From NCBI GenBank assembly GCA_028280415.1, contig JANQLV010000023.1, positions 186,001 to 250,000 on the forward strand: a DNA stretch of 64,000 nucleotides, read 5' to 3'. The notes under the pieces were generated by a model that worked only from the letters and a program-made list of their open reading frames with translations, was not told where the DNA came from and ran no database searches. A program made the position numbers and the translations under genes. Shown one piece after another: positions 53,377-62,056 of the stretch (position 1 is the stretch's first letter; each line of letters opens with the position of its first letter). This stretch comes from Saprospiraceae bacterium. Lineage in GTDB: Bacteria; Bacteroidota; Bacteroidia; Chitinophagales; Saprospiraceae.

Positions 53377-55755
53377 ATGAATAAAGAAATAAGCCCTATC
53401 GGCAATAGTACATTTTTCAATCAGGAATATATACCTACCAGTATTTTCATGGAATATATGGAAAAGGCGAGTCCTTTACCTTATAAATCCGAACTGAGCG
53501 TGGAGCCGTTTTTTAAAAAACTGGACAGCATGGCCAGTGGCCAATGCCAATATACCAAGGCTGCAATTGGCCCTTTACTTAAGAACTTTCATGAAAGTTT
53601 CGCCCCGGTAGCAAAGCAGTTCGAGAAACATAGTATCGGGGATAAAGAAATCGATCTTTTATTTGGGAAATTATTTCCTTCGATGTTTCTGGATAAAAAA
53701 ATGAGTTTTGTTGCTCCTCCTTTTCTAAAAAAATTCTGCTTTCATACTCCGGTAGCAAAATACTATTTCAGTTCAGGTGAGTGGTTGACTAAAGTTGATG
53801 ATTCCAAACATCAGGAAAATCTGATTACTTCGGTTATCTGGGCCGGGCTGTTTCTGTTAAAGACCTATTATGAAATAGAGATGGAAGATCTCAACTATCA
53901 GGTTGTCACGCTTAAAAATGGAAAAACCGGCCTGGAAAAACATTTTGAAATAGAGATCAATACCGACTATGTAGAAGCCATTCCGCTTAAGCCACTGAAA
54001 AAGCTTAGTAAGGAAGAAATAAACAATTTGCTCAATAATATATATGATGAATCTATCTGGCTAGAGGCATTTCCCCCGGAGAATTTTGCATTCCGTGGTT
54101 TTATTATAGGGACCTTCCATGATGTAACCGGAATTGAGACGATGTCTATTTTGAAAAATAGAATTTCGCTTTCCGATGAAGAAATGAAGCCAGAGTTCTT
54201 TTTGCTGTTCTTGGAACAGCAGCTTAAAAACTATTTGGCTTTACCAGAATTAAAGGTCGGAATGATTATGGTCACGTACCATGATTTTTTCCGCGGAGAC
54301 TCTTTCAGCCTCTCGGGTTTAAATGATCTGAATGTACTACGAGGAGATACCGGCGATCAAAGCATCTTTGTTGATGTATTTAAAGAGGATAAGCCTTTAT
54401 TGTTCTCGGATTTGACTCAGCTTAAATCCGATTCGGCTATTAATGCCAAACTTCTTTCGGATGGAGTAAAAAGTATTATTCTGCTTCCGATTCTTGATCA
54501 GAACAAAGAATTGAGTGCAATCATGGAGATTGCCGCTCCCAAAGAAATGGCTTTTACCGCGATTACACTGGTACAATTGAAAGAATTTTTTGAATTGATG
54601 TATATGGCATCCGATCAGTATTTAAGAACGATGTCCAATATGATTCAGCTATCCATTCAGCAACAATTTACCTCTATTCATCCGAGTGTTCAATGGAAAT
54701 TCGAGCAGGTAGCTACCAAGTATGAAGTTGAAAAATCTTTACCAGATTTTGATGGAACTATTGATCCGATTGTCTTTAAAGACATTTATCCTCTTTATGG
54801 ACAAGCAGATATTGTCAGTTCTTCAACACTTCGCAATAAATCGATTCAGGCAGATTTAATCTCCAATTTGAAATATGTTTTAAAATTAATGAAAGTGTGG
54901 AACGAACATATGCAGTTCCACTTACTGGAATCTTATACTATAAAAGTAGAGCTAATACTGAAAAGGATTAAGAAAGAATTTATCTCCAGTGATGAGTCGG
55001 TCATTGTGGAGTTACTCACCAGAGAAATTCATCCTTTACTGGCTCAAATGAAGGCGCGTTATACTGATCTGCCTTCCGGTGCTTATCAAAATTATCTGGA
55101 AATGCTCGATCCTGAATTAAATATTGTCTACGCCAAGCGGAAGGATTACGAGCATAGTGTTAGTCAACTGAATTCGGCGATCAGCACTTTTTTGGAGAAG
55201 GATGATCAAAAAATGCAGAAAATTCTCCCACATTTTTTCGAGAAGTATAAGACAGATGGTGTAGAGTATAATATTTATCTGGGTGATTCTATTCTCAAAA
55301 ACGGTGGTTTTAGTTCTTTCTTTTTAAAAGATTTTCGTCTTTGGCAATTGGTAAATGCCTGCGAGATTACCCGATTGGTGGAACATTTATCTCCCACTTT
55401 GAAAGTCCCTCTCAAAACGGCACAACTTCTCTTCGTTTATAATAATTCTCTCAGTATTCGTTTTCGAATGGACGAAAAGCAGTTTGATGTTGATGGTTCG
55501 TATAATGTTCGTTATGAAATTTTGAAAAAACGAATTGACAAAGCGATCATTAAAGGTACCGGAGAGCGCCTGACCGTTGCTGGAAAAGTTGCTATCGTTT
55601 ACTTGCAGGATAAAGATCGTTTGGAATACCTCGAATATCTGGAGTATTTAGTACAAAAAAAGTATATCACTCCGAATATCGAGACCCTTGAATTAGAAAA
55701 ATTGCAAGGTGCCGAGGGGCTCAAAGCTCTAAGGGTAACGGTGATTGATAACTAG
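53377..55755 (+). CDS. Large GAF-domain protein of unknown function
   Basis: 792 residues, no signal peptide or membrane segment. A GAF-like domain spans about residues 300-425: DVFKEDKPLLFSDLTQLKSDSAI, VKSIILLPILDQNKELSAIMEIAAPKEMAFTAITLVQLKEFFELM. The N-terminal 290 residues and the C-terminal 340 residues are helix-rich and unrecognised; a run of LEYLEYLEYL occurs near residues 749-758. It is divergent from the H-NOX/kinase operon and may belong to the same sensory system. The ligand of the GAF domain is unknown. Confidence 0.7.
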   Translation: MNKEISPIGNSTFFNQEYIPTSIFMEYMEKASPLPYKSELSVEPFFKKLDSMASGQCQYTKAAIGPLLKNFHESFAPVAKQFEKHSIGDKEIDLLFGKLFPSMFLDKKMSFVAPPFLKKFCFHTPVAKYYFSSGEWLTKVDDSKHQENLITSVIWAGLFLLKTYYEIEMEDLNYQVVTLKNGKTGLEKHFEIEINTDYVEAIPLKPLKKLSKEEINNLLNNIYDESIWLEAFPPENFAFRGFIIGTFHDVTGIETMSILKNRISLSDEEMKPEFFLLFLEQQLKNYLALPELKVGMIMVTYHDFFRGDSFSLSGLNDLNVLRGDTGDQSIFVDVFKEDKPLLFSDLTQLKSDSAINAKLLSDGVKSIILLPILDQNKELSAIMEIAAPKEMAFTAITLVQLKEFFELMYMASDQYLRTMSNMIQLSIQQQFTSIHPSVQWKFEQVATKYEVEKSLPDFDGTIDPIVFKDIYPLYGQADIVSSSTLRNKSIQADLISNLKYVLKLMKVWNEHMQFHLLESYTIKVELILKRIKKEFISSDESVIVELLTREIHPLLAQMKARYTDLPSGAYQNYLEMLDPELNIVYAKRKDYEHSVSQLNSAISTFLEKDDQKMQKILPHFFEKYKTDGVEYNIYLGDSILKNGGFSSFFLKDFRLWQLVNACEITRLVEHLSPTLKVPLKTAQLLFVYNNSLSIRFRMDEKQFDVDGSYNVRYEILKKRIDKAIIKGTGERLTVAGKVAIVYLQDKDRLEYLEYLEYLVQKKYITPNIETLELEKLQGAEGLKALRVTVIDN

Positions 55756-55763
55756 TTTGGTTT

Positions 55764-57068
55764 TCATGCAGGCCATTTAGGTGCATTCCGGGGTAGTTGT
55801 TTTTTCAAACTTCGAAGGTATTGATGGTAATGTACTTCTACTGTATGCCTTTTTCGATTTAGAAATTCTTTTTCGATTTGATCAGAATCCTTTTCTGCTA
55901 AATCTTTAATGTTTTTTGGCAAAGTCCAACGACCTGCAATATAATTAGCAGCAAGCTGAGATTGAGCATCACTCAATGGCCAGATGGCACCCTGAGGCTG
56001 ACAAAGTCCAATAAAAATCATCGTCGGATGCTCCGGGTGAAACATCCTCAGATAGAGTGGTACCCGGTCACTTTCCGAATAGTCGAGAAAAGATTTATTA
56101 AAGAATGGCGTGGCAATCTGATAGCCCGTAGCCGCGACCATTGTGTCGTATTCGGCTTCTTCCCCATTGACAAAATAAACCTGGCGGCCTTCTATTTTCC
56201 TGATGCCTCTTCGGGGATGTATCTTGCCATGGCGTATTTTGTACAGCAATTCAGAATTGAGCGTTGGATGTGCTTCTATGACATTATGCTTTGGTCGTTC
56301 GAGGCCATAGCTGGCATAATCACCAACCTGAATCTTCAGGCTAAGCGTCAATAAGGGTTTCTGAATAAACCGGGGTAACCAAACCATATGGTTGTTAAAA
56401 GTATCCGAGGGGCGTCCGAGAAAAAATTTAGGTATTATGTGCTGTGGTGTCCGGATACTGATGTCAACCTTTTCGGCAACCCGGCTAATTTCCACGGCGC
56501 AATCACAGGCCGAGTTTCCCGCACCGATAACAAGGACCCGTTGTCCTTCAAATCCTTTATTATTTTTAAATTCATGCGAATGTAAATACTTGCCGGTAAA
56601 TTGATCCTTGAATTCAGGATGTCGGGGAACGGAATGATGCCCATTAGCAACAAGCACATAATCATATACTTTCCGGGTACCATCCTGTAATATTATTTCC
56701 CATTGTTCTTCTTCTAATTTATTAACCTGTTCAACCCTCGTATTAAACTGAATGTAGGGCAAAAGTCCAAACTTATTGGCATAAGACTGAAAGTATTGCA
56801 AGACTTGTCGGTGTGAGGGATAATCGGGATAATCATCCGGCATGGGATAGCCTTCGTAGGCAGACATTGTTTTAGAGCTGATAATATGCGTTGTTTCACA
56901 AACGCTGGAGTGTGAAACCTTTTGTGTAAAAATCCAGTTGCCACCTACCTGTTCATTTTGCTCGTAGCAAGTGATATCCTTAAGTCCTGCCTGGATCAGG
57001 TTTTTGATAGCTGTGATCCCGGAACATCCGGCTCCAATAATGCATACCCTGGATTTATTGTTTTGCAT
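55764..57068 (-). CDS. Flavin-containing monooxygenase
   Basis: 434 residues. N-terminal FAD site IIGAGCSGITAIKNLIQAGL, then NEQVGGNW; FMO-identity motif FTGKYLHSHEF (FxGxxxHxxxF/Y); NADPH site VLVIGAGNSACDCAVEI; and the late ATGYQIATPF motif. Cytoplasmic. Such enzymes oxygenate N- or S-containing or carbonyl compounds with NADPH and O2. It is a single gene on the minus strand with its own spacer; substrate unknown. Confidence 0.9.
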   Translation of the reverse strand: MQNNKSRVCIIGAGCSGITAIKNLIQAGLKDITCYEQNEQVGGNWIFTQKVSHSSVCETTHIISSKTMSAYEGYPMPDDYPDYPSHRQVLQYFQSYANKFGLLPYIQFNTRVEQVNKLEEEQWEIILQDGTRKVYDYVLVANGHHSVPRHPEFKDQFTGKYLHSHEFKNNKGFEGQRVLVIGAGNSACDCAVEISRVAEKVDISIRTPQHIIPKFFLGRPSDTFNNHMVWLPRFIQKPLLTLSLKIQVGDYASYGLERPKHNVIEAHPTLNSELLYKIRHGKIHPRRGIRKIEGRQVYFVNGEEAEYDTMVAATGYQIATPFFNKSFLDYSESDRVPLYLRMFHPEHPTMIFIGLCQPQGAIWPLSDAQSQLAANYIAGRWTLPKNIKDLAEKDSDQIEKEFLNRKRHTVEVHYHQYLRSLKKQLPRNAPKWPA

Positions 57069-57203
57069 GGTTATCTCGCTTTAATGAATACAATAAAGAT
57101 ATAATTCAAAGCGGAAAAGGCTGCTCAACTTTCTATTTTTTTCAGTTATCTACTCTACCGTAGAATATTTCAATTTTATTAAAGTGTTTTAAACTTATTC
57201 TAA

Positions 57204-57234
57204 AGCCTAAAAGCAAAATGCTTGCTTTTAGGCT
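57204..57234. terminator. Hairpin upstream of monooxygenase
   Basis: A perfect 12-bp stem (AGCCTAAAAGCA at 57204-57215 with 57223-57234) and a 7-base loop. It lies between recA and the monooxygenase promoter region. It may be a second terminator or part of the leader; the direction is not clear. Confidence 0.45.
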
Positions 57235-57342
57235 ACTTCCAATAGTTTAATTTACTTCATTGGATAGCATCTGTTTTTTTAGCTTTCTAAGGCTATGTCT
57301 CAAGAAAAATTGATTTATAACTTTTACGAAAGCTCCAGAATA

Positions 57343-57376
57343 AAAAGCCCATCCTGACATTAGAAGATGGGCTTTT
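57343..57376 (-). terminator. recA terminator
   Basis: A perfect 11-bp stem (AAAAGCCCATC at 57343-57353 with 57366-57376), loop 12 bases. On the minus strand it follows the recA stop by about 95 bases and is followed by TTATTCTGG after the U-rich stem arm. Confidence 0.75.
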
Positions 57377-57471
57377 ATAATTTAAAAACAGCAGTTTTAT
57401 TTTTCTTGTATTGGATCAAAACCTTTGTTGAACTTAATTATACTTCCAATACAAATACCTGAAAATTTGAC

Positions 57472-58542
57472 TTATTCACTTCCATTTTTTGAAGTTGCCA
57501 TTTCAGCAGCTTCCTTTGAAGCATCTTCTTCATAAGGTACCCCCGTGATCTTCGCTTTAATTTTTTGCTCCACTTCCATTGCTACTTCCGGATTATCTGC
57601 AAAGAATTGTTTAGCCGCTTCACGTCCCTGAGCAATCTTGGCATCATCATAACTATACCAGGCTCCACTCTTCTTAATAATATCGTTATCCACTCCAAGG
57701 TCTACAATTTCGCCCGTTTTAGAAACGCCCATTCCGTAGGTAATATCAAACTCCGCTACCCGGAAAGGGGGTGCCAGTTTGTTTTTAACAACCTTCACTT
57801 TTACGTGATTACCTACAACATTACCTTCTTTATCTTTAATCGCAGAACCACTTTTGCGGATATCCAATCGGATAGAAGCATAGAATTTCAAAGCGTTTCC
57901 TCCGGTAGTTGTTTCAGGGTTACCGAACATCACACCGATTTTTTCCCGGAGCTGGTTGATGAAAATACAACAAGTTCCAGTCTGGCCAATTGTACTCGTC
58001 AACTTACGCATAGCCTGAGACATTAATCTGGCTTGTAGTCCCATTTTGGAATCGCCCATTTCTCCTTCAATTTCACTTCTTGGCACCAAGGCTGCTACGG
58101 AATCAACAACGATAATATCAATTGCTCCGGATCGAATTAAATTTTCGGCTATTTCCAGAGCCTGCTCACCATTGTCCGGTTGAGAAATCAAAAGGTTTTC
58201 AGTGTCAACCCCCAAAGCCTCTGCATAAAATCGGTCGAATGCATGCTCAGCATCAATGAAGGCCGCAATACCGCCCTGTTTCTGGCATTCAGCAATAGCA
58301 TGGATAGCGAGTGTTGTTTTACCCGATGATTCCGGGCCATAAATTTCAATAATTCGCCCTTTGGGCAAACCATTGATCCCCAGTGCAAGGTCGAGGCTGA
58401 GTGACCCGGTAGAAATTGTTTCTACTTCAACAACTTGTTTATCTCCCATTTTCATCACGATACCTTTTCCAAATTGTTTCTCCAGGCGATCTACCGTCAG
58501 TTGAAGGGCTTTTCTTTTTGCGTCTTGATCTTTAGTTGACAT
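57472..58542 (-). CDS. recA: Recombinase A
   Basis: 356 residues. Walker [12 protein letters not shown] near residue 70, [32 protein letters not shown] (Walker B), [20 protein letters not shown] (L2 loop region) and the basic C-terminal [13 protein letters not shown]. It coats single-stranded DNA and drives homologous recombination and LexA cleavage. The C-terminus ([19 protein letters not shown]) is acidic as usual. Single gene with its own terminator; no recX next to it. Confidence 0.99.
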   Translation of the reverse strand: MSTKDQDAKRKALQLTVDRLEKQFGKGIVMKMGDKQVVEVETISTGSLSLDLALGINGLPKGRIIEIYGPESSGKTTLAIHAIAECQKQGGIAAFIDAEHAFDRFYAEALGVDTENLLISQPDNGEQALEIAENLIRSGAIDIIVVDSVAALVPRSEIEGEMGDSKMGLQARLMSQAMRKLTSTIGQTGTCCIFINQLREKIGVMFGNPETTTGGNALKFYASIRLDIRKSGSAIKDKEGNVVGNHVKVKVVKNKLAPPFRVAEFDITYGMGVSKTGEIVDLGVDNDIIKKSGAWYSYDDAKIAQGREAAKQFFADNPEVAMEVEQKIKAKITGVPYEEDASKEAAEMATSKNGSE

Positions 58543-58772
58543 TATTCCAATAATTTATGTGATTTTATATTATGCAATTTATTTAGCACTTAAAATATCA
58601 TTTTGTTTTAAGTCGAAACAAAAGTAAACTTTTTGTTTTTATAAAACAAGTTTGTTTTACGTTTTTTTACAAAAAGTTTTATTTTCTTTTATATGCTAAT
58701 GTTTGATTGGTGGATCAGGGTTTTTGATCCGCTTATAAAGGTAGAACTATTTGAACGGTCTACAAAACAAAA

Positions 58773-58805
58773 GCCCTTAATGGTGTGAGTTAAACCATTA
58801 AGGGC
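58773..58805 (-). terminator. Terminator after small protein gene
   Basis: A perfect 12-bp stem (GCCCTTAATGGT at 58773-58784 with 58794-58805), loop 9 bases. On the minus strand it lies 30 bases after the stop of the 78-residue gene and is followed by TTTTGTTTT. Confidence 0.85.
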
Positions 58806-58834
58806 CCTGCCAAGTATTCTTTAAAGTCGACAAT

Positions 58835-59071
58835 CTACCAATGCGTCTCTAACGCAGTATGCTGGCTGTATCCAAGAATATTCTGAATAGTTTCTGCAGA
58901 GGGGTTAAAAGTAACCTTTGGTAGTTGCTGATAACCCTGGAGTAAATCCCGGTATTTCATCTGCAATTTCGAGTCACTATTCAGAGCCTCGTTGATCGCC
59001 ATGGTTTCTACAGTAGAAGTCTCTTTGTAGATATACCTGATCAAATCATTTTTAGTAAATTTTTGCTCCAT
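58835..59071 (-). CDS. Small conserved-looking hypothetical protein
   Basis: 78 residues, no signal peptide. It is helical and charged: KNDLIRYIYKETSTVETMAINEALNSD, then LLQGYQQLPKVTFNPSAETIQNILGYS. The N-terminal part looks like the short anti-sigma-like/zinc-finger-free proteins that many Bacteroidota carry as hypotheticals. It is followed by a strong terminator, which supports it being a real gene. It lies between recA and DUF2147 on the same strand. Function unknown. Confidence 0.7.
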   Translation of the reverse strand: MEQKFTKNDLIRYIYKETSTVETMAINEALNSDSKLQMKYRDLLQGYQQLPKVTFNPSAETIQNILGYSQHTALETHW

Positions 59072-59266
59072 ATAAGCGATTTAAAAAAGCCTACTTCTCC
59101 TATGGATATAGGGTCGATAAACCTGGTGAATAAATACGTTTTCCGTTTTCAAAAGTTCGCTATATAAACTATTCTGTCGAAACTTTTATTGTATGATTTT
59201 TAGATTTTTTTAACATATTTTTTGGATGAGAGGTATCCGCGATTGCTAATATCTCTCACCTTATGA

Positions 59267-59701
59267 CTATCTGACTTTGTACCAGGTCTGAGTTCTATAA
59301 AGCCCTGTCCAGTGCTTACCTCTAACTTTAAGCTCCCCGGTTTTACCATCCTCGAACCATATAGAGCAACCATATTCTTTACCATTTTCCGGATCCATGA
59401 TCGTTCCTTTCGCCCAGTAATCTTTTGTTTTTCTCAAATTTTCAATAATAATCATCCCCATAATGGGTTTGTTCTTTTTTTCTCCAGAGCATTTATCGCA
59501 TAACCTGTCGGCATTATCCGTAAGAATTTTAACAATCTTGCCGTATAATTGCCCATTCTGTTCATAAATTTCCACATGTGATTTCGCCTCTTTCGTATTA
59601 TCATCAATGGTTTTCCAGGTGCCGACCGGAGACTGGGCAAGAGAATTGTTCAAGGATAAAACCAGTACTGAAAAAGTAAGAATTAGGAATCTGAGTTTCA
59701 T
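59267..59701 (-). CDS. DUF2147 family secreted protein
   Basis: 144 residues with a signal peptide (about 1-22, ending LAQ). The mature part has the DUF2147 pattern: PVGTWKTIDDNTKEAKSHVEIYEQNGQLYGKIVKIL, then IIIENLRKTKDYWAKGTIMDPENGKEYGCSIWF, and the end GLYRTQTWYKV. It is a small beta-rich periplasmic or outer-surface protein of unknown function. A CDKC pair (CDKCSGE) is present. Single gene, minus strand. Confidence 0.92.
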   Translation of the reverse strand: MKLRFLILTFSVLVLSLNNSLAQSPVGTWKTIDDNTKEAKSHVEIYEQNGQLYGKIVKILTDNADRLCDKCSGEKKNKPIMGMIIIENLRKTKDYWAKGTIMDPENGKEYGCSIWFEDGKTGELKVRGKHWTGLYRTQTWYKVR

Positions 59702-59844
59702 TTTATTTAATGTTAGTTATCAATTTCTTTAATCAATCATTTAGTGAGGTTCAATTGGGCTCGTTTTGTTATTTAAACCCATTGGAAAATATAATGTTTT
59801 TGCTTCAATGCTTATTGTTTTACTTTTATGTAAATGTAGATTAA

Positions 59845-59884
59845 AAAGTCCCGAATTCCGGTCAATTCTGGAATTCGGGACTTT
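59845..59884 (-). terminator. Terminator after DUF922 gene
   Basis: A perfect 15-bp stem (AAAGTCCCGAATTCC at 59845-59859 with 59870-59884) and a 10-base loop, 27 bases downstream of the DUF922 gene on the minus strand, followed by T-rich sequence. Confidence 0.85.
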
Positions 59885-59911
59885 CTCAAGTTTAGCTCTT
59901 TCGGGAAAAGC

Positions 59912-60466
59912 TTATTTGCTTTTATAACTATCTAATGCATCCAGCTCTGCTTTAATTCTCCTGTTCCAAACTCTTTGTTGTTCTTTTTTATTGCTGTAAC
60001 CCGTTTCGATATCATACTGCTCCTGCATTTTTTGCCAGCCTTTTAAAAAATTGTTTACAAAGTTCTCAAAATCAGCCTCCTGACCACAGGAAAAGGCTCT
60101 TTCAGAGAGTGCTTTTCGCAATTTCCGGGCATAAAGTTCCGTAATATCAAAGTGCATTTGCTCATGCGCAAGCGTATGTGCATTTCGTCCCGAGAGCTTG
60201 ACCCAGGAGTTTTTCTTTTCAAAATAAGATTTTATCATATAAATAATCTTCCCATCCTCACAGCCCCGATAATCAACAATTCCTGAAACGGTTATAGCAG
60301 AAATGTCTTTATAATTGTGTTTGTAATTGGGGTTCCCCTCAAAATCATCCCAGGTAAGTTTATAATCAGATGACCAATAGATAATATCCGGAGAAGTAGC
60401 ATTAGTCCCCCAAAATAAGGTGGTAAGCGAAACTACTATTAAGATACCTAAAAACAATTTCCTCAT
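59912..60466 (-). CDS. DUF922 putative secreted zinc protease
   Basis: 184 residues with a signal peptide (about 1-22). The DUF922 pattern is present: LTWDDFEGNP near residue 38, and the zinc motif AHEQMHFDITELYARKLRKAL (HExxH). Members are predicted single-domain metal-dependent proteases of unknown substrate. There is a spacer upstream and a strong terminator downstream, so it is a single gene. Confidence 0.88.
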   Translation of the reverse strand: MRKLFLGILIVVSLTTLFWGTNATSPDIIYWSSDYKLTWDDFEGNPNYKHNYKDISAITVSGIVDYRGCEDGKIIYMIKSYFEKKNSWVKLSGRNAHTLAHEQMHFDITELYARKLRKALSERAFSCGQEADFENFVNNFLKGWQKMQEQYDIETGYSNKKEQQRVWNRRIKAELDALDSYKSK

Positions 60467-60611
60467 AACATTTCTTTTTTATTCTCTCTAATAAGAATGA
60501 ACTCAAACCGGGATGCTCTTATCCAGCAAGTACCCAAATGAGCCAGGAAAACATCTTTTCCCGCATTCTTTATATTCTGTTTTGATTTAAGGTTTTTCGC
60601 TATCTGATGAA

Positions 60612-60938
60612 TTAGTCGAGTTCATCTGCCGGTTTCCAAAGCAATTCTTTGAAGTTTTGTACAACATTATTTTCCACTTTCACCCCTTCATTTTCCAGCA
60701 ATGCCTGCATCATGCCCGGAGCCGGGAAAAAATTTCTACCACTTAGTTCGCCTTTGCTGTTGACAACCCGGTGTGCCGGTACTCCTTCATTCAGAAAGCT
60801 CTTATTCAAAGCCCATCCTACCATCCGGGCCGATCCCAATGCTAGATAATCGGCAATCGCGCCATATGTGCTTACTCTCCCGAAGGGAATCATTTTCGTA
60901 ACTTCAAAAACTTGATCATAATAGGTTTTGTCGCTCAT
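60612..60938 (-). CDS. Alkyltransferase-like protein (ATL), MGMT family without cysteine
   Basis: 108 residues covering only the C-terminal MGMT domain: IPFGRVSTYGAIADYLALGSARMVGWALNK is the helix-turn-helix with the Arg finger; the active-site motif is PAHRVV (54-59) instead of PCHRVV, so alkyl transfer is not possible. ATL proteins bind O6-alkylguanine and pass the lesion to nucleotide excision repair. This is typical of the eATL/Atl1 group. Single gene. Confidence 0.93.
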   Translation of the reverse strand: MSDKTYYDQVFEVTKMIPFGRVSTYGAIADYLALGSARMVGWALNKSFLNEGVPAHRVVNSKGELSGRNFFPAPGMMQALLENEGVKVENNVVQNFKELLWKPADELD

Positions 60939-61303
60939 ATCCTATCGTTTTATTCACTTTTGATGATTTCAAAGATTACACAAAATAAAAAATTGGATTA
61001 TCTTTTATTTATCCCTGATACCAAGCTACATTTGTGAGCGTAAAAACTTGTTGAACCGGTAGTAAAGTCGATGATTATGATCCTATATAATATAAAGACA
61101 AACATTATGCCTTTATATATTTTCAGAGGAGCGCTTTTTTCCACTTTAACAACACCCTCAATTGTCTTTTTATAAAATATAATTTCAAGCTTTTTGTTTT
61201 TAACGAAACATACTTTAACAAAAAAGGATAATGCCTTTTTCTTTTCACCGGGATAATTCATTCCTTTTTGTTATGAATTCTGACAGATAAATATTTTTAG
61301 AAA
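60939..61303. other. Intergenic region upstream of TrpF-like gene
   Basis: 365 AT-rich bases between the ATL gene (minus) and the TrpF-like gene (plus). A reverse-strand open frame at 60998-61261 looks spurious (no recognisable domain, odd composition). The stretch probably holds both promoters. Nothing else was seen. Confidence 0.4.
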
Positions 61304-61939
61304 ATGATGCTCAAATTTCCTGTAAAAGCCAGCCAGATAACGAATCTTACAGATGCCCGATACTTCGCAGCAAGAGCTGTTGAATGGATAGGATTTAATC
61401 TTGATCCTGGAACGGAAAATGCTGTTTCCCCTCAAGAGGTCAGTGCAATAAAAGAATGGGTTGAAGGGCCATCAATCGTTGCTGAGTTCGGTTTACAGAG
61501 TAGTGATGAGATCAAATCTATCGTTGATTATCTAGCGGTCGACGCCGTGCAAATCAGTATGTTTTCCGATACTAAAGCCATCCGGGAAAGCCTTTCCATC
61601 CCTATTTTCAAAGAAGTTGTCATTGAAGAAGCTTCACTACAAGGTCTTGCCGCCATGCTTCAGGAGCAAGCCACTATGGTTGACTATTTCATTATCGATC
61701 TGGCAAAAAATAATATTGAGCTCAATCAATTATCTAAAACAGCTATTGATTTGCTACAAGCGCTTTGTGCCGATTATCAGGTTTTAATCAATTTCAACGC
61801 CTCTGCAGAAACAATCAAACTTTTTCTCGAGCAAGTTAAGCCCTATGGCCTGGTATTATTGGGCGGTGAAGAAGAAAAAGTCGGATACAAGTCATTTGAC
61901 GAGCTAGATGAGATTCTGGACCTTCTGGAAGTCGAATGA
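61304..61939 (+). CDS. Phosphoribosylanthranilate isomerase-like protein lacking the catalytic cysteine
   Basis: 211 residues, TIM-barrel pattern of TrpF: KASQITNLTDARYFAARAVEWIGFNL aligns with the KICGLT...DA...GxGF start, AVQISMFSD with the VQLHG region, FIIDLAK (Asp132) with the catalytic Asp strand, and GLVLLGGEEEKVGYKSFDELDEIL with the closing GxExxxGxK stretch. The catalytic Cys of KICG is Ser here (KASQ), and the HG of VQLHG is SM. So it is unlikely to be an efficient isomerase. No trp genes lie nearby. It may have a new role. Start at 61304 or 61307. Confidence 0.7.
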   Translation: MMLKFPVKASQITNLTDARYFAARAVEWIGFNLDPGTENAVSPQEVSAIKEWVEGPSIVAEFGLQSSDEIKSIVDYLAVDAVQISMFSDTKAIRESLSIPIFKEVVIEEASLQGLAAMLQEQATMVDYFIIDLAKNNIELNQLSKTAIDLLQALCADYQVLINFNASAETIKLFLEQVKPYGLVLLGGEEEKVGYKSFDELDEILDLLEVE

Positions 61940-62056
61940 AATCAGTCAAAAGTACGTCAAATATACCCTTCCAGGCTGTTTTGATCTATAAAATGTATTT
62001 TTGCGTCATTTGACAACTATATTTGCGCTCATTCGTTTAATAAAATCATTATTGAT

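Larger units (their letters stand above)
57069..57471. other. Intergenic region between recA and the monooxygenase
   Basis: 403 bases after recA and before the monooxygenase gene (both minus). It holds two strong hairpins: 57204-57234, and 57343-57376 which is the recA terminator. The rest should hold the monooxygenase promoter. No gene or repeat was seen. Confidence 0.5.

Noticed and set aside
60998-61261. 87-residue reverse-strand open frame
   Set aside because: No domain or hydrophobicity pattern that suggests a protein; lies in AT-rich spacer DNA.
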